Shown here piece after piece: positions 45,670-58,119 of a stretch of 64,000 bases of DNA (the first letter of the stretch is position 1; every line of letters starts with the position of its first letter). Origin of the DNA: Sweltsa coloradensis (taxonomy: Eukaryota > Arthropoda > Insecta > Plecoptera > Chloroperlidae). The notes beneath the pieces were generated by a model. That model saw nothing but the letters and a program-made list of their open reading frames with translations. It searched no databases and was not told where the DNA came from. The position numbers and the translations under genes are program-made. The stretch spans positions 248,001 to 312,000 of the forward strand of contig JAMZAV010000166.1 in the NCBI GenBank assembly GCA_024449915.1, written 5' to 3'.

Positions 45670-46009
45670 TCTTCCATAAGAACAACTTGTAATTTATAAT
45701 TACTTACGAGAATGGGACAATGCACACGAGGTGTAAACGTTTACCTAGTGTTAGGCTGACAGATTGCGATAAGTGGTTTTCTGTAGGGGTGTGCGGGTAC
45801 CCAAAATTTCGGTTCTTCGGGTAGGCCTACTAAATACCCGAACCGATGCGCGACAATTTGGAACCGACTTCGGTTTGGTTCCGGGTATTTGAATCGCGCG
45901 CGTAAATCACGACTTCTCGCCAGTAGAAGGCTTTCCCACACAACAACTTGAATAGTCAGCCAGGCCGCCTGGATCGAATGCGCACTTGGGTCGGCGCATA
46001 CAGGGCTCG

Positions 46010-46640
46010 AAAATTCCTATGCCCAAGTTGCCCGGAGCAACTAACACTCCAGGCACGGGCAACTATAATTTGTAGTTAGGGCAACCAACAAATTCGGTTA
46101 AAAACTCGAATCGCGTAAGATGTCACTAAGTAGAAACCGAATTTATCGGCAGGCGACAGACGCTCAACGTAGTTCCAAGCAATTGCCACAGGCTGCACCA
46201 CTACAATCGCATTTCGATCGATATCGACCTATTGACTTTACCCATAATGCACTGCTGTCGAGAAAATGGAGATCCGACTTTAACAACTGTTACACCACAA
46301 GGGTAGTGAAGTCGTTGCCCCCATCATGCAATGAGGAACACCTGAGACAATGGGAATTGGCGCACCAAATCATCACCAGCTCGCGCCAAAAGTCTAACCT
46401 TAATCTGAGGTAGACCTCCCACCTGCACACCGCTACCTACTCACCCCAACAGCGCCTTGTAATATAACTGTAAATAATGTTTAAATGTTAGTTTTGGTTT
46501 GTTTGTTAGTTGTTAGTTCTTCTCCAACGGTCGGGGACCAAGGCCGCGTAGGCCAAAACGTTCGACATTTGTATTGTTAATTGTAAATAAATATCTGTAC
46601 ACCTTGTCTCAAGCAGCTACCTACATCCTTTAAGGTAACT
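46010..46640 (+). other. Unknown 97-codon frame with retroelement-like 3' end
   Basis: ATG 46120 to stop 46411: MSLSRNRIYRQATDAQRSSK..., basic and without a recognised domain. GGCCAAAACGTTCGACATTT and AATAAATATCTGTACACC follow. Such ends occur in Penelope-like and other retroelements. It may be an element's 3' remnant; coding status uncertain. Confidence 0.3.
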
Positions 46641-46694
46641 GTTGGTCTCCTCTTGCCTTTCCCCAACCACAAACATTAATTAATGTATTTTGTA

Positions 46695-47065
46695 ACAGAA
46701 TTACATATGGATGAAACAGAATTACGCTTGTGATTTAAATAGCTCTATAATGGGATAGGAATGAAATAATAATAAAAAAATAAAAATAAAAACACAATTT
46801 CATTAGTCAGTCAATAGGTAGGCGGAGGCCTATGTAAGGCACATTTAAACATAATTTTAGTCGTTTTAACAGTGGTAACAGAATTACGACATGGATGTAA
46901 CATAATCACATATGGCTGGAACAGAATTAAGCTTGAGATTTAATAGTTTAATTATGTGATAAAAGTGTCACAAATATGAAAACATAACATGTCATTAGTC
47001 ATTAAATAGGTATGACATTTTTAAACATAGTTTTAGTTGCTTTAACAGTGGTTTAAAATAATTCT
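46695..47065 (+). repeat. Imperfect ~210-bp tandem repeat
   Basis: ACATATGGATGAAACAGAAT / ACATATGGCTGGAACAGAAT, then TTAGTCGTTTTAACAGTGG / TTAGTTGCTTTAACAGTGG. Non-coding. Confidence 0.7.
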
Positions 47066-47069
47066 GTTA

Positions 47070-47868
47070 TGATTTGGTAATTCTGTTATGCCTAAAATTA
47101 AATTAACTAATGATATAGCAGCAATATAAATTAGGGTATTTTAATGCTTTTAATTAGTTTTTTTTTATACAAAATAAAAATTATGAAAATATAATCTTCT
47201 TTATTTCACAAGAGAAAACGTTTTTTTTTTTTTGTAACACAATTACGAGTGTGAGACTCAATCAACATGATTCATAGAAAAATGAGTTATACATCCCTAG
47301 AATACACTTTTAAAGCACGCGATAGTGTTGAGTTTAACAATACCTGAGGCATTTAGTTCTCATAATAGTCATCTTAAAATTATTACATTTGAATTCTTTT
47401 TTTTTAAAATTAGCATTTAGGGAAAGATTGTGTTAATACTAAAATAAATACACTCATTGACAAAAACCCGCCTAAAATGGTAAATAAATTTTTGTTTGTA
47501 TTGAAATTTTCAAGGAATGATGTTTATGAACATACTAGGCTATATCATTTCTATAAATGACAAATATTATTGAAAATATTTAATTTCTTTATGTTATGAT
47601 CACTTTAGTGTGGAATTGCCCAGTACCGGTACATACTGGCCGTGTCAGTTTAGTATGCCAAGGGATGTGGAAAGAGAAGAGCATGCGTGCTAACTTTTAG
47701 TTCGTAAAATTAAAAGGTCTTTTCGTTGTAATGACTCTTGTTTAACATTACAAACATAGAAGTTATGGTGGTACTACGAATTTTTTTTGGTACAATGATA
47801 TGCCAATTATCAATTATTTTTATTTTATCCTTGTGCAACCCTACTAGTTACTGTGTTGCTCATTTCAG
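47070..47868. other. AT-rich stretch, nothing recognised
   Basis: No gene or repeat family seen apart from homopolymer runs and a TACCGGTA word near 47629. Confidence 0.45.
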
Positions 47869-48013
47869 GAATGGGAGGAACCTGTATGATTGCCAAGAAG
47901 GCTCCACGAGAACCTTCCACATCGTATGTCGCAGCTCATTTGAAGACTTCAGCGTCTCGTAGATCGTCATATTCAGCCGACTATGCTCTTATCGCACAAT
48001 CATTGAAATGTTT
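47869..48013 (+). other. Splice-bounded open segment D
   Basis: Acceptor TCATTTCAG ends at 47868, donor GTAAGT at 48014. One open frame reads MGGTCMIAKKAPREPSTSYV, AAHLKTSASRRSSYSADYAL, IAQSLKCL. No family recognised, and its phase does not fit the serpin-like exon C. A further splice-bounded piece is at 48231-48260. Confidence 0.25.
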
Positions 48014-48110
48014 GTAAGTCAGTTCATGGAACAGTTGATTTATTCCTAATCCCTCTATCCTCCCTTATAAGGTTTATCCTGCATGTTCGGTACAGTGCTC
48101 GCCTACTTGC

Positions 48111-48230
48111 TTAACTATTTCATTTGTTAGCGTAATTTTATAAAGTCTGTTAACTTTCTTGTTTCTTGCTTAACTATTTCATTTGTTAGCGTAATTTTAT
48201 AAAGTCTGTTAACTTTCATGTTTCTTGCAG
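48111..48230 (+). repeat. 59-bp tandem duplication ending at a splice acceptor
   Basis: TTAACTATTTCATTTGTTAG starts at 48111 and 48170; only the second unit ends in TTTCTTGCAG, an acceptor at 48230. The first unit's end reads TTTCTTGCTT. Confidence 0.85.
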
Positions 48231-48269
48231 TCTCTAAGTTATTTGACACGGCTGTTATCGGTGAGTGAA

Positions 48270-49900
48270 GTGATGATATCGTTAAGCTAGTGGTCATGAA
48301 GAAGCACCAGCATTTCTGCATGTTCTCCTGGCATTGCATGTTCCCAGCATGTTGACTAGCTCACACCACAGTTCACCTTACAGTCAAAACCTGTTTTTAT
48401 GCCAAATTTTGAGTGCTCCAGCTCATATTCCTTAAGACCAATGCTATTTATAATTGCCTATTATTACGTCCACCGGTTGTACGTTGATCCGCTTATGATG
48501 CCATAATTTTGTGGTCCGGTGCTGCTTTTCTCTGTTTTTACCACATTTTTGAGGCTCTGTGACATCTTCAGCCAATCAACAACACTTCATCTGGCCAACC
48601 AGCCTTTTCTGAACACGAATTATTTATCTCACGTGGTAGGCCTACCTTATCTTCTGGCATTGTTCTACTTTTCAAGGTACCATATTGGCCGAATATAAAT
48701 AAAGCACGATCTCGAATAAAAACGACCCCCAATTTTTCTAAATAATTTCAAGAATAATAAAAAAATCAAAGAAAATTAAAATGTGCAAAAAACATTTTTA
48801 TTTACAGTGTGCAATGATGAATACCTAGCGTAAAATTTCACGCTTACAACAAAACATTTTGAACATTGTTAGGAACTAGGCCTGTTTTTTAACATTGTAG
48901 GGCCAAGCACAAGCTCACATAGACCAACTACAGTTTACTAGTCTGATTTAGGGATGACATCGATACCAGAAAATTGGAATCGATTACTGTGATTTACGAA
49001 TCGATTCTGAATTGATTCCCAAGAAAAAACTTTAATTGTATGCGCTATTATTTTGGTGGTCATTTTCCACGGAGCCCGTGATGACGTCACCCCCCGCCGC
49101 ATGTCGAGTAGGGGGGGGGGGGGGTAAGACGATGTGCAGGAGTTGTATTGCGGGTGGCCTATGTTTAGGCGCTATTTCAAATGCAAGACCGCAAAAAGAA
49201 CGCGAGTGCTGTTTTTGAGATTGTATTTTCAGGAAAAACATCACGCTATATTCGGACCAATACGGTTTTATCGCGAGGAAACTTCTTGCCTTAATTTAAG
49301 AGTTCATTAGTATTTCTTAACATAGCACACATTGTATCTGCTGGTTTATCCAAGTAAAATAGGGCTAGTAAAAATAAAATATATGTTAGGAATGCACCCC
49401 AATTTTTAAAAAAACAATACTGATATGTAATAGTTAGGTTGAAAAATCACTTACCCTACTAAACTGGCTTTGGAAGTTGGAAACCCTTTGGCTTAATGGC
49501 GGCAAGTTCAATGTTTTCCAATGCTTGCCAGCTCGATGCTACTGTGGAGTAAACTGTGGAGTGAACCCTAGTGTCCCATGGTAGTGGGTGTGGTGTATGT
49601 CTGTATCGTCCATGATACTTAATCAATGCTGCTCTTATTGAATCTCCCTAAGTCCCTAGTAAAACAACATGGAAATAAAAAGGATCGACAATAAGACAAA
49701 CAGCTTGAGATTTAAACATTGACCTAGTAATCAATCTGGTTAGCAATTGTTAGGCCGACAGATTGGAGTAAGTGCTTTTCTGTAAACTTTGTTTTTCCTT
49801 AATAGTATAACTATTAGATAGGCTATAATAAGCAACACACTTAATAATAACCCAAACTTAATATGTAGGTCCACGTACAGCAAACACACCATTTTCTTTT
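48270..49900. other. Stretch with no recognised gene
   Basis: Contains a poly-G run near 49110 and AT-rich sequence. The block CAGATTG..GTAAGTGCTTTTCTGTA at 49758 is similar to one at 45758. No coding sequence recognised. Confidence 0.45.
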
Positions 49901-49919
49901 TTTGTTTCACTCACTTTTA

Positions 49920-51140
49920 TATTTTGAATGAATAAGGCACTGAAGGTTCCAGAACAATGGTCAACACTGAACGGAATGATAGTGAATGAAAATAAATGTG
50001 TACAACTATCACACGACCAGGCAGCTCATTCCCGATTTCCAACTGAAGTTTGCAGGGACAGTACTGAGCAAGGAAAATAACCCCACTTATCTTGGTATGA
50101 CCTTGGACCAAAAATGAAAGGAACTGAGCAATTCGGGGAAGAGAAGGTCTTAGATTGATGATGAGAGTTGCTAAAGTGCAATGGGGAGCGAACGTGCATA
50201 GGGGCCCTAAAATCCACATAAAACATAGTACATTGCAACCTCTTTTAGAATATGGCAAGTCACTACTTGTTACATCGACCAAAGGAACCATAGATGCACT
50301 GGACAATCAAGCCCTAAGAATTATCACATGAGGTATGAAGTCGATTCCAATTGCTGACATGGAAGTTAAAACTAACATACCACCCGAGTAGGTCAGAAGA
50401 AACAGTGCAGCAGTGTGCCTGTATGAGAAGCTGATGAGATAAGACCGCCTGAAATGGGACTGTGAACCCCACAAACATCTCAAGACACAAAATACATTAA
50501 TTACAGCAGTGAAAGAGGTGAAGGAAAGTCTGTTCGGGCAATTGGGCTTTGTACTGCCTTTTCTCATATTCGTAGTGCCACCGTAGATAACTCGTAGCGC
50601 CACCGTAGTACAAGGCCAGTCTAAATGATCCACACGGCCATGCCCAAAGAACTACGCAGAGTGAGTCATTCAGTCACTGCCTACTATGTTGATGATTCAT
50701 AGGCATAACAGTTAGGGCCAATACTACGGTGGCGCGACCTGTGAAAAGCTTTGCGTGCAAAGCCCAATTGAAACACACAGAGAGAGAAAACATCCCCCTA
50801 CAAAATATAAACATTGTCATACAAAAGTCCTTCATGAACGGACAGTGGATGGACTGGGTAGGACAATGGCATCCGCGTCCTACATAACTAGGTCCTATAA
50901 GGAGCTGACAATAACTCATACATAAGAACTACCCAGAAAAGGATTGCATACACAAAACACATCTTCACAGATGGTTTGGCTACCTCAGGCAAAGGCCAAG
51001 CTGGGGCATGCAAATATTGTAGAGAATCTGAAGAATCCCACCATGCAGGAAAAACGTAATTGCTATGACAGAGAATTGACACTTAAGGCCTTGTACAGTT
51101 AAGACTGCCGCAGTGATAAAATAGTAATTTTAACAGACTC
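49920..51140 (+). pseudogene. Decayed non-LTR retrotransposon (RT C-terminus and RNase H)
   Basis: Pieces in shifting + frames match jockey-like LINEs: LNGMIVNENKCVQLSHDQ, TYLGMTLDQK (about 50077), PLLEYGKSLLVTSTKGTIDA, LDNQALRIIT, GMKSIPIADMEVKTNIPP, VRRNSAAVCLYEKLMR. RNase H pieces follow: HIFTDGLATSGKGQAGA and VILTDSK with catalytic Asp residues. Many stops and frameshifts; the RT core with its YADD box is missing, so it is 5'-truncated and dead. The long - strand frames over it are shadows. A MITE interrupts it at 50539-50768. Confidence 0.8.
50539..50768. mobile_element. MITE inserted in the LINE fragment
   Basis: Arms CAATTGGGCTTTGTACTGCC and TGCAAAGCCCAATTG, with inner pairs AGCGCCACCGTAGTA / TACTACGGTGGCGCG. 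Parts resemble the region near 21570 (GGCGCGATCTGCGTGGAGC). Confidence 0.72.
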
Positions 51141-51149
51141 AAAAGTTGG

Positions 51150-52850
51150 AATGAGTCTGAATGACTTTGGGTTCCAAAATTCGGAACCGGTTTGCGCGAA
51201 GTAGGATCTGGTTCGGAACTGGTTCTTCCATTTTAAGCACTATTTTATTAAAATCACTTCTGTTACACAATGTTTTGAAATTTGTGGTCCGAACCCGAGT
51301 GTAGGCGTGGCATCTGAAATGCGCGTATGTTGTTTGTTATCAAGAAGTCGAACTTGCTATTCCAAGCGATATATTTTTGATTTGTTCATAAAAACCAAAG
51401 CACTGTAATAGAAGAAATGTCAACTCAAACAGACGGCACAACGATGACTTCAAAATGGCGGAACAACCTCATGGCCATCAATTAGTTAGGCCTCACATGG
51501 CCATGATGGCATTATATTATTAGTAGGTACTATATACTATAGGCTACTAGTATTACTAGTAGTTTCAGGGCGCTTTAACAGCAAATATTATTCGCGCTCA
51601 TTTATAATAGTCGTAAATTAAAGTATAATGTATCAAAATGTGCAGAATGAATTAGGCCTTACCGTCTTTTCGTTTTTTTGTATCATAAAAAAAGAATAAG
51701 AAATTTTCCAACCTATGGTCCATTTTCACAGAGCACATCACAATTACAGTAGGCCTACTTGATTGTTTCATTTGCAAATCTAGTATCAGTGAAAGTTCAA
51801 GCATTTTTAAGAATCTAATTACAGAATCATTCTTTTTATATAGTTTTTGAGTTATTAATTAAAAGTTATTTCCAACTATCTCCATTCTTAATTCTTGCTT
51901 GCCATTCTTATTACTGCAGTACACAAAACACTCACCCCCACCCCCCACATACACAGCTTGTAGCTGGAGCAACTATACCAGACATCTGTCCATAAAAATG
52001 TTTATCTTTTTAATTTAATTAATTTACAATATTTAAAATAAAATACAACTCATAATAAAGTTTTTTAATTTATTAATAATAAATTAAATAACTAAAGTAC
52101 AAGCTCCCTAAAATTAGAGGGCTGGTTGTTACTCAATTGTTCGTCTTTGTTCCATGTTGTTTTCTTGGTGTCGCCCACAGCCTTCTGTTTTCCCGTTACT
52201 ATTGGATGGATCACAAAATCATGACAATAGATCTCCATATAAAATCACAACTTTAGTCTTAATTTTTGACTAAAGTTATTTATAGTGTTACTTATTTATA
52301 CTGTAGTAAATAACTGTACCGGGTACTCGACTCTTGAAGTTATTCAAATTTGATGTGAATTGTTTGATTGCTTCACATTGTTAATTGTCACCATGGACAA
52401 AGCAATATAATTGTAACATTTCACCAGCGTTAACTCTTTAAAGAACTGCCCAAATGGGAGAATGGCTGACTCAATGTCATACAATGCTTTCATTTCATCG
52501 TTGGCACTAGTTGAGCCACTGAACGAGTGAAGGTATCAAAGGTTGTCTCCTTTTACTTTATTTTGTTATCCATCCATGAACTTGTGAGTGAGTGCGCAAT
52601 ACTTTGTGCCTGAAACCTTTTGTACATAAACAGCATCATGTGTGAGTACTGTGTAGGGCCTTCATTGTACAGTATCTTCAAAAGATTTTAGTTGAGGTAT
52701 CAATCTCGTACTAAAGTTGATACGTTTGTCCCATACGGAATAGATTTTACATAATAGTACATACATGGCTCTCAAACAAAAATTAAAATCATAGATCTAG
52801 GCCTATTGAGGTATTTACTCATAACGTGTTGCACTTTATAAGCAACTAAT
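51150..52850. other. Stretch with no recognised gene
   Basis: AT-rich with scattered TAGGCCTA words (51748, 52798). No coding sequence recognised. Confidence 0.45.
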
Positions 52851-52856
52851 TTCTAA

Positions 52857-53323
52857 CTAGGAAGCTTCGCAAACGCTTTTTCAGTCGCGTTGTAGGATGA
52901 GTGTAATTGTTTAAAAACAAAAAAAGCGTAAAATTGCGATTTTCATAAAAAAGAATTATTCGATTACGCTCAAATTTCACACGAATATATTAATTCATAA
53001 AATTAAGGTTGTGTGAAAAAATTATTACAATCGAATAAAGCATGTAGGTGTTATAAGTCGAAGAAATTTTTTTAAAATCGGAAAAATCGTAAAACTGCGA
53101 TTTTCACGAGAAATAATTTTTTGACTGCGCTCAAAAACGTGGCAGTTCTAAGTTCAGAGATTTCGAAGGCCTCCACAAAATTTCATCGCAATTGTAGTAT
53201 CGGTTTAGCCGGAACCGTGTTTACAAACAGCCAAAAATACAAAAAAAGGAAAAAAAAACAATCCGATTTTTTTCTCCAGTGTAGTGAAATGGAATCTTCG
53301 CTTTGCTCGCTATGCTCATGCAA
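52857..53323 (-). mobile_element. Helentron-like element, subfamily C, - copy
   Basis: Left end CTAGGAAGCTTCGCAAACGC, right end CTTCGCTTTGCTCGCTATGC then TCATG. The body has CGTGGCAGTTCTAAGTTCAG, as in the other copies. Internally shortened. Confidence 0.78.
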
Positions 53324-53329
53324 TAACGT

Positions 53330-54560
53330 AGTCCAACCAACCAGTATTTTATGTATCCTACTTTGGATTGGTTAAATTGCGGTAATGGAGTTTTAAATGA
53401 GTTTTATCCATTTACTGCACGCAGGTCCAATATAGGTCTACATGACTTTTGAATTGGGATTACCTACCTTTTTTTTATCAAAATCTTGATTACTTTTTAA
53501 TTTACATTTTGGTTGTTGACGATGCCATCGATTAAACTCAATATCAGAAAACTTGAGCAATTTTGTTTCACAAATCTCCATGAAGGACAGAAGATGTACG
53601 TAAACCCCCTTTAATTCAAACTCGGTTAATTCAAAGTAGTGTTTAGTGTTGGGAAGTCCATATACAAGCTTTGGTTCAAACTTGAAACAGGTTTTGTTTT
53701 TGTCACAATTCAAACTTTTGATTGTGGGGTTCTTTGAGCTACGGGAGACTACAGTATTTTGTTTCAAGCATTGCGTTTTATAACTTTATATGATATATTT
53801 ATTTATTATGTAGGTATAGTAGGCCTACCAAGTTAGAATATTTAGATGTCTTGTGACCTTGTCACAAATAAAACTTTCAATTACCATACAAGATTGCTGT
53901 TTGTGTCAATATTAGTTTTAAGTCTCTCACATAGCTCCAAGGTGGTGGTAATGTAATCAATTCCTAATCGCGGTCAATTGCAAATCACAGTTTTGCTTTC
54001 AAACATTTTCTGGTTACAATAATCCTAGATTTACTGACACCATGATTTGCAAGTGGTCCTGGTTTTATATATTGTTCTCTACGGCAGCTCTCTAGTCTCT
54101 TGGTTATGTATCATGGACAACTGGCATACTTGCAATCAACAATAGGTCTGTTCAATTTGGCTACAATAATAAACTCTTTCTAGGTACCGGTACCGGTATG
54201 GCCTTTTGTAGGCCAATATTATAATATCCCTTTGGTATAGAAGGTATGCTAAGTTTATAGTGTTTTTCAGGTAAACTAAAAACTTGAAACAGGTTTTGTT
54301 TTTGGCAAATCCAATTCTTAAGTGTTAACAGGACAGACGCATAGGTATATTAGGAGTCGAGTATTAATTTGCCAATCGACATGTACATGATACGTATTGT
54401 ATATACAATATACGGTTCGGTTTGTTAAGTTTTGTCAAGACAATTCAAGTTTGATACTACACAAATAGTATTCTCTGGTATCCCAAGTATACCGGTACGC
54501 AGTAGTTGCATGGCAATAATGTTGTGTGCAAAGAGTAACTTGTAAATGTATGTATAATTA
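53330..54560. other. Stretch with no recognised gene
   Basis: No gene seen. Contains CAAACTTGAAACAGGTTTTGTTTTTG twice in variant form (about 53678 and 54280; each is under 30 bases) and several TACCGGTA words near 54184-54196 and 54490. Confidence 0.45.
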
Positions 54561-54564
54561 TTAG

Positions 54565-55130
54565 TGATGTGAGTCGGTAAATTTACCGTCAGGTAAATCA
54601 GGAGAATTTACCGTAAATTTACCGAGCATGTCGGTAAAATGGTAAAATTAAAAAAAAAAACATTATTATATTCTAAAGACTAATAAGAACTTACACAACA
54701 AGAATTCAGTGGAAATAAGTCAATTAACACTATAAAAATTCAATCAATAATTCGGAAAAGAGCTTTTCTGTAGCTAGACATACTCCAGTCTATTTCATTA
54801 GCTGAGTAAGCTAAATTCATTCGAATCTAATTAATACATATTTTTATTTTATTTATTTATTCAACCATACAAGGATAATTAAATTAATACATTGTTGTTT
54901 AGTTTGTAGTTGTACTTTGTATGGAATAGTAATAAATATAAGGGTGATTATATGCTCTTTTAATTGATATACATACACCTTCTTCACCCCAAAAACTATT
55001 ATGTCCATGCCAATATGCTTAATAATTCAAAAATAAAAATTTTACCGATTTTACCATTTTTCGGTTAATTTACCGGTAACTCGAGTAATTTACCCGAGTT
55101 TTAAATTTACGGTAAATCCACATCACTTTT
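54565..55130 (-). mobile_element. hAT-like element family X, copy 2 (both ends present)
   Basis: Ends TAGTGATGTGAGTCGG and GGTAAATCCACATCACTT are near-complementary, with GGTAAATTTACC repeats inside each. It is the reverse of 38645-39665 but without the hAT insert and without two GGCCTA hexamers. No coding. Confidence 0.75.
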
Positions 55131-55269
55131 AATAATTTCAAAAGACAAACATAAAATCAAACAAAGGACCTAGAGATAACAAACAAGGAAGATGCATTTT
55201 TAAATGTTATACTATGTACATGGCTGACATGATATAGTAATTATAATTGTCGTTTTGAATTAGTTGAAA

Positions 55270-55410
55270 TGTCAATTTACAAAATACATAGTACATACTT
55301 GTAGGTTCATGTTTGAGTTTGTGCCTGGACGCTTGTTGGTCCTTTGGGCTTCTCCCACTTTTCACTGCAGAAGTTCCTGGGTTGAAATCTTGGTTCCGGC
55401 AACGTTTTAA
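55270..55410 (+). mobile_element. Possible tRNA-like SINE head
   Basis: TGGACGCTTGTTGGTCC, then CCTGGGTTGAAATCTTGG as a weak B box. Low confidence. Confidence 0.3.
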
Positions 55411-55449
55411 ACAGTAAAAGGTGACTTGAGAGCTAACATTAAAGCACAT

Positions 55450-57900
55450 AAGAAATCATACACAGTAATTATGTTTACTCTGAAAATCAGTAGCTTACAT
55501 CTGATTGGGTAGGCTCTATGAACACATTTGTCTTTATTTATTTACTGACCTTGAGTAAAGCATTGTTATGATAGTATAGTTTACACACCGCATCTGTGGG
55601 AAGTTTATTTCCGTTTTGCCAAAAACAAACCGATTTCAAGAACAATATTTTAATTCGAAAAGAGTATGCATTCTTTCAAAGCAAACTGAATAGGAGCCAA
55701 ATGTCCATACATTGCTTACAGACAACACTGCTTTGAAGAATGCAGTACTGTATTCCTTTGCAACAATTCAATAAATTCAATTATCTGTGAGCCATATTGT
55801 TGTAGCAATCAACCAAATTATGCAGAACCTTGTTTGCTTTTTAAATTATGTACTAGAAATGAACAGACCTATCGTTGTGGCCGACAGTTGTGAGAACTTA
55901 TACATTGTGACCCAGAAGAACCAGGCTTCTTTGGGTGGTAGACCCCCGCAGTTACAGTTTTTTAGTGATATCTCGGGAACAGTTTAAAATATCTAAAAAC
56001 TGATTGCAACAGTAATGTGGTTTTGTTTGAATTATATAATGCAATAAAAATTATTTAAATATAATAATCGGTACGGTTTGTATTTCGATTATGCGTTTAA
56101 TTATTTAAATGTCTAATTAAAAACTTACATACCATAACATTATAATCTTTTTCATGCAGAATGTAGTTCTTGCAAAACCACATAACATAATGTTGGCAGG
56201 GGTCTGCTGCTTAAAACACAAGAGCGATAATTGAGCTCATTGGCAACCCTTAAACTCTTCTGTGCTTGCTTGACCCGGGGGGATCTGAGACAGATACGAG
56301 GCTATAATTATTTTCAACTTGAATTAGACCCAGACTTGGAGATTTTTCATTAACGCTGCTTTCACAACAACATACATACTTTGATAAAATTTGTGTTTTC
56401 TTTTGACCTCGGGTGTTTCTTCTAGGGATGCACACAATAACCAATAATGTTAGGCCATATTGTAAAAAAATTGAATTGCATGTATTCTGAAACAACTTGT
56501 CAAAAATTCATCACATCATATTCCCTACAAGTGTGATTACGCAATATCATCGCTATTCAGTTTGGCGAATGATAATAATTTGATAGTTTGCCATCACGTA
56601 GACTAAAATGACTCCCACTTAAAATCAGTTACGAGACTGAGTGGGTAGACTATAATAAATAATAAAATTTTGTATTTACCTTTTTGAGACAGTCTTAATC
56701 ATGCCATTATTTGATATTATGGATCAATAATGCAGTCACGTTTTCGATTAGGTATTGATATTTATATTTAACCGTTGTGCATCCCTAGTGTGATCGAAAT
56801 GTAATCAGCAGTTAGTAGGCCTACTCCCTTGCTGGTGTGTGAATTGCCATATCAGGCTTGACATACGAGGATGAGGAAAATAAATACCACCAGTTTATGG
56901 CCAGTAGAAATCTCCTTGGCTTGAATTCTTTTTCTAGTTGAAGGCCTCCATAATATAATAGTGCAGTTTTTTCTTGGACTTGATAATATTAGCTTCAGAA
57001 CCTTTGTGAGAACCATTGTGCATTTATTTAAATTTAAATCTTGAGCAAATTTTTTTTCCATTCTTAGCTACTTGTCAACATTGCTCCTGTTATGAAATGC
57101 ATGTTGGGTAAAGCAAATTGTCGTTGAATGTTCCCCCACTGAAAATCAGTTTTGTGACCGAGTGGGTAGACTTTAAATACAAATTTATTCATTTTATTTG
57201 GATGCAATACTAGTTAAATTTGTAAATCATCTGAATGGGATAGAAATAAATAAATGCTATTTCCAAAGAATTTAGGAAGGGTACTGTTTATTTTACAAGC
57301 ACAGAAGTACTTGAGGGTTTTCAATACATAAAAAAAACTAGGAGCAATGATAGCCACTTAACCCCAGGAGGAGACCTAGTGTATTTTGTTCTCATGGCTG
57401 CATCGACCTGCATAGTGGTGTTGGCCATTTTGACTCTTTTGCTGCTTTTGCTTGCTACATTTGAACAGAGTGTTATCATCCCCTCCATTGCACTGACTGG
57501 GCTGATGTGGAATCTCAAGAGAGGTTGCCATTTTCTGAAAATTAGTCGTGATTGGATGGACCCTCTCACAGGTTCAATCACAACTAAATGTTTAGGAAAT
57601 GGGTCTCTTTGAGTTTCATCATCAGTCCTGTCTCAGAGTTGGGGGAGAACACTCTGTTTAAGTGAAAAGTTTCGACGTGGGGGGTGGTAGCTCTGAAGTG
57701 CAAAAAACACTTAGGGAGTATAAAAAGGGCTTTTTTGGAGCTTTTTATGTGCTTTTTATCCATTTTTTGTTGTTATTTGTATGATAATTGTATATTTTAT
57801 TTAAAAATTATATATTTTTCCACATTGTTGTTAGTTATTTGTATGATAATTGTATATTTTATTTAATATTGTTAATAAATTATATATTTTTCCAATGTAA
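55450..57900. other. Stretch with no recognised gene
   Basis: Contains a recurring block GAGTGGGTAGACT (about 56639 and 57159; reverse form near 18735). Open frames on both strands at 57321-57612 overlap each other and match no family I know. Confidence 0.45.
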
Positions 57901-57925
57901 TTGTTATTTTTCAATTGGAAAATAG

Positions 57926-58088
57926 ACTAAGTCCATAAAGTAGGTCAACCAATTAGATAGCCTTGAAAAAAGTAGCTAAGTCCATAAACTAGGTCAACTG
58001 CTAACTTTTCAAGGTTAGCTAGCAGTAGTGAAAGCCTTCAAAAATAGCTAAGTCCATTAATTAGGTCAAGAGGAAAAGGAACTAGGTC
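57926..58088 (+). promoter_or_regulatory. Cluster of AGGTCA-type orphan nuclear receptor sites
   Basis: AAAGTAGGTCA (57937-57947), AAACTAGGTCA (57986-57996) and TAATTAGGTCA (58058-58068) fit the monomer site WAWNTRGGTCA used by ROR/Rev-erb-type receptors. GAACTAGGTCA (58078-58088) misses one base. They sit in diverged repeats of CTAAGTCCATAAACTAGGTC, so they may be a repeat by-product. Confidence 0.4.
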
Positions 58089-58119
58089 AAATCAAAATGT
58101 AACCTTGGGAAAAAAAGAC

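Noticed and set aside
49917..51082. Several long - strand frames
   Set aside because: They are shadows of the decayed LINE whose recognisable RT and RNase H motifs are on the + strand.
57321..57612. Overlapping 86-codon (-) and 77-codon (+) frames; the + one looks hydrophobic
   Set aside because: Both strands are open over the same bases, no start context or partner exons; I could not choose either as real.
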